A stretch of 64,000 bases of DNA. Source: Plecoglossus altivelis. Lineage: Eukaryota > Chordata > Actinopteri > Osmeriformes > Plecoglossidae. The notes beneath the pieces are model-generated. The model saw only the letters and a list, made by a program, of their open reading frames with translations, did not search any database and was not told the origin of the DNA. A program made the position numbers and the translations under genes. The DNA lies in assembly GCA_036571765.1 (NCBI GenBank), contig BROE01000028.1, forward strand, positions 8,474,028 to 8,538,027. The letters run 5' to 3'. Below are positions 12,461 through 24,570 of this stretch, in pieces. Within the stretch, counting starts at the first letter, position 1; every line of letters begins with the position of its first letter.

Positions 12461-15152
12461 ACACACACACACACACACATCACCTCCCTGCCCCCGCAGC
12501 TAGAGTTACGACCCCCCCCCCTTCCCTTCTATAGACAGATAGTACTCACTCGTTTTACAGTTGTACAGCCTCAGTTGTTATCCTGAAATAACCACTTGTT
12601 AATCACTTTTATATTGCTGCTCGTCACATTAAAAGCCGTCCATATGGGTCATCAAATATATTGTCCTCGGCATCAAATTGGTGCTGAATTGCAGTTTTAC
12701 AGCCGGGCATGTCTTTGTAGGTGATTGATACCTGTGACACTTGGACAGGAAGACCTGTGTAGAGGCCTCCAGTAAATTCAGCTGTCTGTCCTCTGGATGG
12801 GGGTGAGAGGGTGAGGGTCGGGCTGGAGGGGATGAGAGGGTGGGAGGGGATGAGAGGGGTGAGGGGGGGGCTGGGTGGATGAGAGGATGAGAGGGGCTGG
12901 GATGGATGGATTGAGGCGGATGAGAGAGGTGGAGAGGCTGTGGGATGAGGCAGGGGTGAGAGGGTGGATCGATGGATGAGGGGATGATTATAGGGAGGCT
13001 GGGGGAGAGAGGGGTGAGAGCTGGGGGATGAGAGGTCAGGGGGCGCTGGGTGTGGAGGGGTGAGGGGGTGGTGGTGAGGTGAGAGGGTGGGGGTGAGGTG
13101 GAGGGATTGAGGGTGGCTGTTAGTGGCTGGGGGGAGGAGGTGTGGGGGTGGACTGCAGGAGAGCCACGCTCATCCAATTATATCCTTTTCCTGTTTGTGG
13201 TTATAGTGCTGCTCTCTGTCGTCTTGCTGTTTTGTTTAAACATACAAGAAGCGTGCTTGCTGTTGTAGGCCAATTGTGTGTGTGTGTGTGTGTGTGTTCA
13301 TGGTCTGCTGTTGATTCCTCTCTGATTCTGCCGGTTGGCCCTCCGACACACACTGACCTCGGATGCTTTAGCGCCCAGCCCCAGCTCAAGGACACGTCCC
13401 GCGCTGCCAAAGTGGTTCCTGTTAGTGCGCTGACCCATCACACACTGTCAGGGCTGGAGTGAGAGATGGCAGACGGCAATAAGACTAGAATAGATGTCTC
13501 TTGTCTCCCCTCTCTCCACACACACAAGCACACACACATCTCTCTCCGTTAGTTTGAGTCATTAGATGTTTCACAGGGGTCAGTGGTGGTGAAGTACCAA
13601 ACGCTGATGATGATGGTGTCTGATGATCCTGTGCTGGATCTGTTTATGGAAAGAGCTTCTAATTTACTCGCCTAACTCATCTTTCCTCCGCATGCTTTCC
13701 GCCCCCCCGTGTCTCTCATCAACCTCTCTTTCTCACTTTTTCTCTCTCTCACCTCTCGCTTCTTCTCCACCTCTCCTTTCTCCACCTCTCCTCCCCTCAT
13801 CTCCCTCTCCTCTCGTCTCCCTGGTCTCTGGCGCCCCCCTCAGGATCCGGTGGACTCCTCCCGCTCCGTCATCGTGGTGCGCTCGCTGGTGCCAGGAGGC
13901 GTGGCCGAACGGGGCGGGGGCGTGCTCCCAGGGGACCAGCTGGCGTTCGTCAATGCCACGCGGCTGGACGCCTGCACCCTGGAGCAGGCTGTGGAGGTGC
14001 TGAAGGCTGCCCCTGCTGGCGCTGTCACCCTGGGGCTCCGCAAGCCCCTGGTGGTACGGACACACGGCTCTCTCGCTCTCTCGCTCTCTCGCTCTCTCGC
14101 TCTCTCTCGCTCTCGCTCTCTCTCTCTCGCTCTCTCGCTCTCTCGCTCTCTCGCTCTCTCTCGCTCTCTCTCTCTCGCTCTCTCGCTCTCTCTCTCGCTC
14201 TCTCTCTCTCGCTCTCTCGCTCTGTCTTTCTCTTTCTGTCTTTATCTTTCTCTCTGTTTGTCTCTCTCTCTGTGTCTCTTTATATATTTCTGTCTTGGAC
14301 TATATATATCTCTCTCTGTGTTGTTAAGCATCAGTGGGTTATTGTTCGTGTTTTTGGCTGTGTAGGTGGAAGGGGCCGAGGTGAGGGGCCCGGGGCCACA
14401 GGCACCCTCCGAGGGCCTGACAGGACACAGAGACCAGCGGGTGTCTCTCCCACTCACTCACCTGCCTGTGCCCAAGGTAACTGCACCATCCAATCTCAAT
14501 CTCTCTCTCTCTATCTCTCTCTCTCCATCTCTCTCTCTCCATCTCTCTCTCCATCTCTCCTCATTTCGACCTGTGTTGTGTACCCTTGGATGTTAGCTAG
14601 AATGTAACACAGGACCAAGGCTCCAAGTGGCTGCCGTAAATCTACCAAAAACGAGACTAATTGTCCCATTAAGATTTTCGACTCATGCTCATTTTTCACC
14701 GTAAATTGGCGAAGGGGTTGGGGCTTGTGGGGGGGGGGAAGGGGGCGTTCTCCTCTTCTCCCTTCATCGTGTGCCCCCCCACCCACTCCCTCTTCCACTG
14801 CCCTTCCCTCTCTCAGGGAGGAAAGCGCTGAGTCGGCACGGCGATCAGGACGTCGAAAAGTGCGCCTCAGCTCGACCGGGGGGGGGGTGGGGGCGGGGGT
14901 TCTTTAAAGTGTCTGGGATGAGGTGTTCTGAGACAAGCGATGCTCTAAGACCCAGCTGCCAGTCTCAGACTCTCCCTGGGCTGCAGCCTGTGTGTGTGTG
15001 TGTGTGTGTGTGTGGTGTAACCACCGCAACCACACGGCCCCTAGGTCTCTTGCCCGACCGCCCCGCTATCATTCACGTGTAGTTGCGTGCATCTCCCACA
15101 CTGTTAACCCATGACCTCAAGATGTGCATGCCGATGTGTGTGCACTGCATGT

Positions 15153-15194
<42 letters not shown>

Positions 15195-17551
15195 CTCTTT
15201 TCCTGCTTTATATGCCGCCCCGAAGACCAAAGCCATTTGTCACCCATCAGAAGGCTGGGGATGAGGACCATAAAGCGGTTCTGCCGTCTTGCACGGCGTC
15301 AGCCCGCTTCTGACAAAGCCTCGGTCTCACGGGGAACGGGTCATAAAGTTCCAAAGGTCATCCATAAGCAGCGCGGTGGCCGGACAAGGTTGATGTCGAA
15401 GCACCCCAACACACACACGCGTGCGCGCGCACAGCGGTGCTTGTGAAAGCACCTCTTAAAAATGCAGTTAATTTATAAGCACTCCACTTTGCTATGATAA
15501 GCCACTTACCTTGATTATAGTTGTCTATAAGTCAGAGCGCAGGGCTGTGGTATGGACTGCTCTTAGTTGCCACTGACTCCTTAGGAGAGAACACTGCGTA
15601 ACAGGTATAATATTAAGATAAGTGCAATCTGTCTGAGTGCAGCCCTTAGACAACGGTCTGCAGCTTCGTACCGTTTGGGATGGAGTTGGAGCGACTCGCG
15701 CTTTCGTAGTCCGCCGGGCGCCGATGTGATTAGCCGAGGTGTTTAAAGACTTCCTGTTGTTCGGATTGTCTTACAGGTTGATGCAACTCACAGAATGTGT
15801 GTGTGTGTGGTGTTGTGTGTGTGTGTGTGTGTGCGTGCTGTGTGTGTGTGTGTGGCGCGTGTGTGCGTGTGGTGTGTGCGTGTGCGTGTGCGTATGCGAG
15901 GTGTGGGTGTGTGTGGCCGTGTGCGCTGTGCGTGTGCGTGTGCGTGGGCAGTGGTAATGTGTGTTGTGTTTTACAGGGCTTCGCGTGGACGGCTCTATTC
16001 CTCCAGAAGCCCTGCCAGGCAGGATGTGGACGAGGACGAGGACGAGGAGGAGGAACCAGAGCTCATCCTGGACGGTGGCCTCCCTCGCTACGCCTCACCT
16101 CTAACCAACGCCCTCCTCCACCCCACCCCCACGCCGACCCCCTCGCGCACCCCCACCCACACCCCCACCCTTCCCCTCCAGGAGCGGGAGATGGCTGTGG
16201 ATGAAGAGGAGGAGGTGGCAGAGGTGGACGTGGATGTGGACGGGATGTTGGACGCTGGATGGTGGGCGTGGACGTAGGGAGGGGAAAGCGTGGGTAGCGT
16301 CCTACCCAGAAAGATTGGCCTCGCAAGCTGGAGAATTGGAAGCGCTTGGAAGCTCTCTCGTCTGCTAGCTCCCATACCCAGCTGCAGGTCTGTCTGACCT
16401 CTGCTTTGAGGAAGCCCTGTGGCTTCATGGTACCAGGGTTACTCTAATACGTGTTTATGAACGTATTACAGAAGCTGCCAAATCCCTTTATAGTTCGAAA
16501 CAGCTACCGGAGGAATGCTCATTTTAATGAAGACAGTATTACACTAGGCCCATTTTCATTTCAAGCAAATTGCAGATAAAACAAGAGAATGGTGGGTGTT
16601 TGCTTTGACATCAAAAGGTATTTACCCAGCCGATCTGCTGTAGCTAGGACCACGCTGTCAGCCTGCTGATTGGGCTAGTCATCATCCTGGGATGATGTCA
16701 CAGACCTCTGATTGATGACCTTCTCTCCTGATAGGCTGGAGAGCGACAGGAGGAAGAGGACCGTGACGCCGCTCAAACAGGAAGTGTGGAGGAGAGTCAA
16801 AGATCAGGCGCAGAACCCAGGACACCAGTTAGTCAGCTTTCCCTTGGTGAGGATCTGTGTGTCTGTGTGCGCGTGTGTGTGTGTGTCTGTGTGCGTGTGT
16901 CTGTGTCTGTGTGTGTGTGTTTATGTATTTTTGCACTTTATCTAAAGTGTGTGTGCTTGTATGTATTTATAGTATGGTATGTGAGTCACATTTGCTATTT
17001 GTGTGTGTGTGTGTGTATCTACAGGTCAGTCACTGGATTCCTGGGCAGACCCCAGAGACAGCGAGGCTGACTCAGAACTCACCTTGACTGACACAGACAC
17101 AGAGTCAGTACCACACACACACTCACACATATACATACACAGAAACACACACACACCTACCCACATATACGCACGCACGCATCCACACACAGGCCAGCCT
17201 GACTTTGAAGAGCTTCAGACTATATCAAGCACATCAAATACATTTTTATTCAATTTGCTCCGTACTCATTCAAAGGCTGAAAGATTATCTGTAGGCGTCA
17301 ATATGGATGAAACCTTCACGTAGATCAGAGGTTTCCAACTCCCGCAGCAGAACATTCTGGTGTTCACCATGTGGGGAAGTGTCTGTCTTGTGGGCCTGTA
17401 GCTCCCTCTGCTGGACACAGGGAGGTAATGACGGCAGCCCACTTAAACACACACACACATGCGACTGCCTCCTTAGGACCCGGTTGTAAACCCGAGTGTG
17501 TGTAAGCGCGTTTGTGTGTTTTGTGCCAGCCGGGATCAGAGAGGAAGGTCA

Positions 17552-17587
<36 letters not shown>

Positions 17588-19059
17588 CTCTCTCTCTCTC
17601 ACACACATACACACACACACACACTCTCTCTCACACAAACCCACACACACACACACTGTGTTAGAGTTTGGAGAGCGTAGAAGGCTTGTTTTCTTTGAAG
17701 CGCACACCGCCTGTGCAGCGAGAACACAAGACGCAAGAGTAGCATACTTATACACACACACACCTGCACAGACAAACACACACACACACAATTATACACC
17801 TAGGCAACAAACACCCTGTAAGTTAGTAAGACCTCTTTTTCAGCCTGTTTTTAAATACTGTGCGTACAAAGGATCAGTATACTACATACATAGTATTAGT
17901 ATACTACATACATAGGATCAGTATACTACATACATAGTATCAGTATACGACATACATAGGATCAGTAGAGAGACTGCAAATTAGCTGTGCATTTCAGGCA
18001 CAGTGGCAGTCTACCACAGACAGGATCAGTATTCAGTACTTGAGTTCCTCACTGAAACATTCTCCATGTTGAAGCGCTTCAGGAATCCCAGGGATCGGTT
18101 ACCCCCGACTACAGTCAGAATGGTGATGTGCTGTTCTCAGCAGCCCTTGCTGTTTCACTCCCCCCCCCCCACCTTCCCCTCCGTTGTCTATCAACTCTAT
18201 TAAACTGGAGATAACCATTCCCCCTCCCCCCTCTCCTTCATCACCCTCACTGCATTCTGCTCCTTCGGTCCATGTTAAGCACGTCTCTCTCTCCCTGTCT
18301 GTTGTTGGGTGCGAATAGTAAACCAGCCCATCAGCTTGTTTTTATGCCTGTTCATGTATCTGAGAGCTGTGAAATAGACCCACAGGAAATAGAGCTAGGA
18401 TGGGTTTTTGAAAACCTAATTACAGAAGCCCTTTCAGAAGCTTGTGATTGGCTGAGTGGACCTAACAACCAATCCGGTCTTGGATGCACACTGATTATAG
18501 ACCTATGACCTATAGACCCAACCTGTTTCTAAGGCATGCAGTGAAACCCAAGTGAGGTGTAACAGAATACAACCACTGGGATCAAATTTTGTAGCCATCA
18601 ATGTTGTTTTAAGCATCTTATTTACCTAAAAATCATAAGGTGTAGATCAGGGGTCTCCAATCCTGGTCCTCGAGGGCCGCTGTCCTGAAGGTTTTAGATG
18701 TTTCCCTCCTCCAGCACACCTGATTCTAATGAATGAGCCATTACCAAGCTCTGTGGATGCTTCATAATGACCCATCATTAGAATCAGGTGTGCTGGAGCA
18801 GGGAAACATCTAAAACCTTCAGGACAGCGGCCCTTGAGGACCAGGATTGGAGACCCCTGATGTAGATCATAAAGAGTGTGTTTTGTTGGCCAGGTCTGTG
18901 CGTGTGATTGACACCGAAAAGAGGAAGAGGAGGAGCCATGGTGGAGCAGCTCCACCAATCAGAGACCAGAGGTAGGAGGATGGCACCACACACCCATAAC
19001 GAGATTGTTGTTGATTCCTCTGGGCAAACTTCAAGTAAGGCATATCCTAACTCTGTGTG

Positions 19060-19091
<32 letters not shown>

Positions 19092-22000
19092 TGTCTACTC
19101 GTAGTGATCTACCGGAGAGGGAGGAGGGAGAGGGAGAAGAAACGCCTCCCTTCAGTCACTGGGGACCCCCACGAAGGTCACAGTGCTGGACATGACACAC
19201 ACGTTATATGTGTCTGTTACTCTTCTGTATTAATGTTGGTGTGTGTGTTTGTGGCTGATATGCTCATTTGTCTATTCTCATTCATCTGTGTGTGTGTGTG
19301 TGCGTGCGTGCGTGCGCGTGCGTGCGTGCGTGCGTGTGTGTGTGTGTGTGTGTGTGTGCGTGTGTGTGTGCACGTCTGCAGAGTGGAGGTGTGGCAGGAG
19401 CCGGGAGAGTCATTGGGCATCAGCATCGTGGGAGGGCGAAGCGTCATCAAGCGTCTGCGGAACGGGGAGGAGCTAAAGGGCATCTTCATCAAGCATGTGC
19501 TGCCTGACAGCCCTGCTGGGCGCACACACTCACTCAAGACTGGAGACAAGATCCTGCAGGTGAGCACCTACACTCCTGCTACTGGGCTAGCAGCACCAGG
19601 CTAGTAGTAACAGACTACCAGGCTAGTAGTAACAGACCACCAGGCTAGTAGGAACAGACCACCAAGCTAGTAGGAACAGACTACCAGGCTAGTAGGAACA
19701 GACTACCAGGCTAGTAGGAACAGACTACCAGGCTAGTAGTAACAGACTACCAGGCTAGTAGTAACAGACCACCAGGCTAGTAGTAATAGACTACCAGGCT
19801 AGTAGGAACAGACTACCAGGCTAGTAGTAATAGACTACCAGGCTAGTAGCAACAGACTACCAGGCTAGTAGGAACAGACTACCAGGCTAGTAGCAACAGA
19901 CTACCAGGCTAGTAGTAACAGACTACCAGGCTAGTAGGAACAGACTACCAGGCTAGTAGGAACAGACTACCAGGCTAGTAGGAACAGACTACCAGGCTTG
20001 TAGGACCAGGTTAGTAGTACCAGGCTAACAGTACCTGGTTCTTGCTCCCTCTCTCTCACCTCCTCTACCTCTCTCTTTTTCTCATTCCCTCTGTCCCTTC
20101 CCCTCTCCTCCTCTCCCACTCTCTGTCCCTCCTCCTCTCCCACCCTCTGTCCCTACTCCTCTCCCACCCTCTGTCCCTCCCCCTCTTCTCCTCTCCCACC
20201 CTCTGTCCCTCCTCCTCTCCCACCCTCTGTCCCTCTCCCTCAGGTATCTGGAGTGGATCTCCAGAGTGCCAGTCACGAGGATGCTGTCCAGGCCATCAAG
20301 GCAGCCCCCAGTCCAGTAGTGTTCATCGTGCAGAGTCTGTCTGCTACCCCCCGGGTGAGCACGCACACACACAAAGACACACAAAGACACACACCCACGC
20401 AACATGGGGGACACACACGCATGGGAAACACGCTTGCACGCACAGCCCAAGGGACTCGCACGCATATACGGAGGGACACGCACAAACGCTCCAGGAGAAG
20501 CTCGTGCACGCATTCACGCACACACGTTTGTTATCTCCTCACACACCTGGCTCCCTGCTCCATGTAGACTAGATTTCTTTCACTTTGTGGTTTCGGGGTG
20601 GTGATTGGTATCTTTTATCTCACAACGAATGTTGTTACACACCCTCTTCTCTGTTCCTGTGTGTGTCTGTGCATGCGTGTGCGTGTTTGTGTGTGTTTGT
20701 GTGTGTGTCTGCCCTCAGCCTGTGTCGTTAACAGCACCCAGTTACATCAAACACAAGGCAAAGAAGAAAGCCATGCCGGTAAGCAGCCTGACAGCCACAC
20801 AGCCCAGAGGGGTGAGACAGGCTGACAGCCACACAGCCCAGAGGGGTGAGACAGGCTGACAGTCACACTGCCCAGAGGGGTTAGACAGGCTGACAGCCAC
20901 ACAGCCCAGAGGGGTGAGACAGACTGACAGTCACACTGCCCAGAGGGGTGAGACAGACTGACAGTCACACTGCCCAGAGGGGTTAGACAGGCTGACAGTC
21001 ACACTGCCCAGAGGGGTTAGACAGGCTGACAGTCACACTGCCCAAAGGTGACATGAGTCACATATGAGGACACCAGAGTCCTGCACTTGGAAGAAAACAG
21101 ACATTCAGTTCCCACACATGCCTGTCATGCCTCACACTTGCTTCACACATGCCTGACATGCCTCACACTTGCTTCACACATGCCTGTCATGCCTCACACT
21201 TGCTTCACACATGCCTGTCATGCCTGGCACTTGCTTCTCACATGCCTCACACCCCTCACACATACTTCACACGCCTCACACATGCTTCACACATGCCCCA
21301 CCCATGCTTCACACATGTCCCACACACACACACCATGTTTTGCATGAAAGACTGTTAAGCCAGCTGAGAGACAGATGAGAGAGAGATGGTCTCTCCTTTC
21401 ATTCTTAGAGAATGGTAAGAGAGGATGAGTGAGTGGACAGAGAGAAAGAGTGGAGAGACTGAGAGGAGAGAGGGAAGAGGGCTAGTTGATTGTAATGCAT
21501 AATATTAAATGGTGTCGGCTTATCCTCACCAATCTGTGTTTGTTGTTCTGTGATGCATGGAGGAGGGAGAGAGAGGCCAAGGTTGGGTGAGAGAGAAACA
21601 GAGAGCGATGGATAAAGAGGGAGAGACATGTTCAAGGAGAAGGCCTCATTTGTCATCTCGAGGGAATGACAGGAGCCAATCAGATCTCACCAACGGTAGG
21701 GTCCCTGGGAGGATAGCTTGATTAGAGTGGTGTCGATTAATTAAAACCTTTTTAATAATGTTCTTATCGGCGTCATATCCTCAAGGAGGATAGAGGATGA
21801 TATAAAGTCAGATCCAGCCGTTTTCAATTAAAGTATAGTGCACAAGGAACATTAGATGCACAGCATTAACAGTTCTGGGTTGAAACATGAGACATGAAGA
21901 GATGTACTGTTTACATTCCCCTTTGATTTGTTGGTTCCGTTCTTCCGTTCTGTCATCCGTTCTGTCATCCGTTCTGTCATCCGTTTGTCCTTTCGTCCTT

Positions 22001-24093
22001 CCTTTCATCCACCCATCCTAGCTTCCCTCTTTCCGTCCTCTATTCCATCCTACCTACCCAGTGAGTCAGCCCAGCTCTGCAACTACATGGATCAATAGAG
22101 GAACAGAAGCACTTGATGGGAGGGGCGTGTCAAGGTGTTCAGGAGGTTGTGAGGGAAAGCCACTGTTCTCACACACACACACACACACACACACTATGAC
22201 CAGTCCTGAAAGTGCCTAGTTGAGATTGTCATAGTCTGAAGTGGGAAATGAAATGAAGTCACAGGCTGTCAGTGGACCCTACCCTCAGGTTACTCTGTAG
22301 GATCGCTGGAGACCATTTAGACTCATCACTCAGCCTTACACACCTTCTGATCTCTATCTGGGAGGGTTTGGACTTACTCTACCACATGACGTTCTCTACT
22401 GCTCTTAAACTGGACGCTTTTCTGTCCGATGATGCCTAAGACTTCATGGATTGAGATCTGAGAATGCGTTGCTGTCTTGTAAAGGTCTGTCTCTCCCCCC
22501 CCCCCCCCATCCCTCCACTCTCTGACCACCACCAGACGACAGCACAGGGTGGGCCCCCACCTACGACAAGACTCCCCCCTCCCTACCGCCACCCCAGCCA
22601 GGTGGAGGAGGAGCAGGACATGGAGGAGCTGGAAGAGGTCAAAGGTCAGTTTATTTCCCGTCCTCTCACTGTCTCTGTAGTGTGGGGAGGGGGATGGGGG
22701 GGGGCAGTGTCGTCTCTGGGTCTCCAGTCCTCATGCAGCATGTATGACCTCACGGCTGGACTCTACCTTCCCTCCATCTCTCTCCTCACGCTGGAGGGAG
22801 GGCTCCCTGTCACGATTCAAACACAAAGGTTGCTCATTGGACTTGATTCTGCCTAGACGATAAGTGCCATCTGTCTTGGCACAGCGTGTGTGCGCGCGTG
22901 CACGTGAATCTGGCACATCTGTGCTTCAACCCCCCAGTTCAGTTCGATACCTGACAGATTGCGCCTACACTGATAAACGTACTCGCATTAGCAAAGACCA
23001 CCTTCCTCTCTCTTCATCCCCCTCTGCCTCATCCCTCTTTTCCCTCTCCACTTCGTCCCCTCATTTCTCTCCCTCTCTACCCCTCTCTCATCCCCCTCTC
23101 CTCTCCCTCTGATCAATCTGAGCTAAGTGCTGCCACTCTGCTTCCTGATCTGAGATCAGCATGATGAGGTCATCCACAGGGGACAGGCTCTGTGAAATAC
23201 TGATGGCTGCCATTGTGGAGATAGACTTTCTCAAAACAGAGGGAGAGTGAAGGCAGGAGAGAGAGAGAGGGGGGGGAGGGGGGAGGGGGGTGAGAGCAAA
23301 TGAGATTGTAGACAAAAGGAGAGAGCGAGTGGGATGGATGGGGGTGAGAGAGAGTGAGAGTAGTGCAACAGAAAGACACATCAATAGAGATGGTGAACTG
23401 GTGAGATGGTGAGAGAGGGTGTTGGATTGATTACAATACAGCTACGAACCCCAACACTGAAAGATATGGTATTCCCAAAACTCCCCGCAATTTGCAGTAA
23501 TCCCAGTTTGGTTTGATACAGCGATTTACTTCCCCTCCGTAGAGACCCCAGACCCAGACAGGACATGTCCCTGTTCCTGTAAGCCCTCATCCCAGAACTG
23601 GCTAACGCTCCAAGGGGAATCATCCTGCTGCTGTGACTGAATGGGCCCATCTGTTGTGGATTCTGGGGTGGGTAGGTGGGGGGACTGAATACAGTGGAGA
23701 GGGGGATGAGAGGAGGAGGAGAGGACGTGGGAGATGAGAGGGGGATAAGGAGGAGAGGACTTAGGGATGATGGGGAGCTGGAAAGGCCACGGGGTGGGAG
23801 GGGAGATGGCGTTGAAGAGGGAGGGGCAGTGGAGAGAGCAGGGGACTGGAGAAATAAAGGTAGAGAGGAGGGAGGTATAGAGTTTAAGGCACAGGCAAGC
23901 CAACCATTGTGTGTATGTGTTGTCACTGCTGGCCACAGGCCCCTTTGGAGGTGTGTGTGTGTGAGTGTGTGTGTATCAGGGGTCCAGCAGGGTCTGGCTC
24001 TTGGCAGAGCATCTAGATGAGGGTGGTGTAGTGTCACATGGAACAGTAGCCAAACCTGCTGTGTTATCCATTAGACTGATCCTACAGCTGCTG

Positions 24094-24137
<44 letters not shown>

Positions 24138-24528
24138 AGACACATACTCACTCACCCTCCCCCCCCCAGCCACACACACACGCACTGGAACTTTTGCTCA
24201 AGCACAACACAAGAAGACATCACACACATACTCAGACACACAGAGACTCTAACACACAGGCAGAAAGACTTCACTGACCCACACAGTATTCACGAAATGA
24301 ATATTTCATGTGCAAACAACATGTGTGCACTTCCAAGTGTTTTACACTTGTGAAACAGAGACTATACTCACACACAACTACCTACACACACACACACACA
24401 AACACACGAACCACACATGTGGTGGTGAAAAAGCAATAGCTCTCTACTCACAGATGTTGGCACGTGAAGCCTTTGTGCCCGCAAAATTGGTTTTCAGATT
24501 TTGATATATTATGCAAAACACCACACAA

Positions 24529-24570
<42 letters not shown>

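Larger units (their letters stand above)
5409..13843. other. 8.4 kb intron inside the PDZ5 coding region
   Basis: This intron splits PDZ5 right after the beta2 strand. It holds CT arrays (5455-5648, 6700-6870, 10150-10375), CA arrays (7640-7925), a C run (9966-9981), a pure GT tract (10512-10572), the long polypyrimidine tract at 11509-12480 and a G-rich array (12796-13140). The stretches 5650-6650, 6900-7590, 7930-9960 and 12530-12790 are ordinary single-copy-looking sequence without a supportable exon. Open frames here are products of repeat composition. Confidence 0.75.
17104..18893. other. Intron with CA arrays, 22-bp repeat and hAT MITE
   Basis: CA arrays at 17112-17190, 17550-17660 and 17750-17790, a 22-bp repeat at 17871-17968, plain sequence to 18639, then a hAT-type MITE that ends close to the next acceptor. 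No exon seen. Confidence 0.75.
20779..22535. other. Intron with two minisatellites
   Basis: A 34-bp array at 20784-21045 and a 31-bp array at 21110-21330 come first, then mostly plain sequence (21340-22160), a short CA array (22171-22194) and a C run before the acceptor. No gene seen. Confidence 0.75.

Noticed and set aside
11421..12534. Very long open frames (up to 360 codons) of Ser/Leu or Arg/Glu
   Set aside because: Produced by the CT tract; codon content is pure microsatellite and both strands are open, as expected for such repeats.
14817..14907. Possible extra exon after tctctcag with an open frame (EESAESARRSGRRKV)
   Set aside because: The previous exon ends in phase 0. Read in that phase this stretch meets TGA at the fifth codon. 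There is no good donor at its G-rich end.
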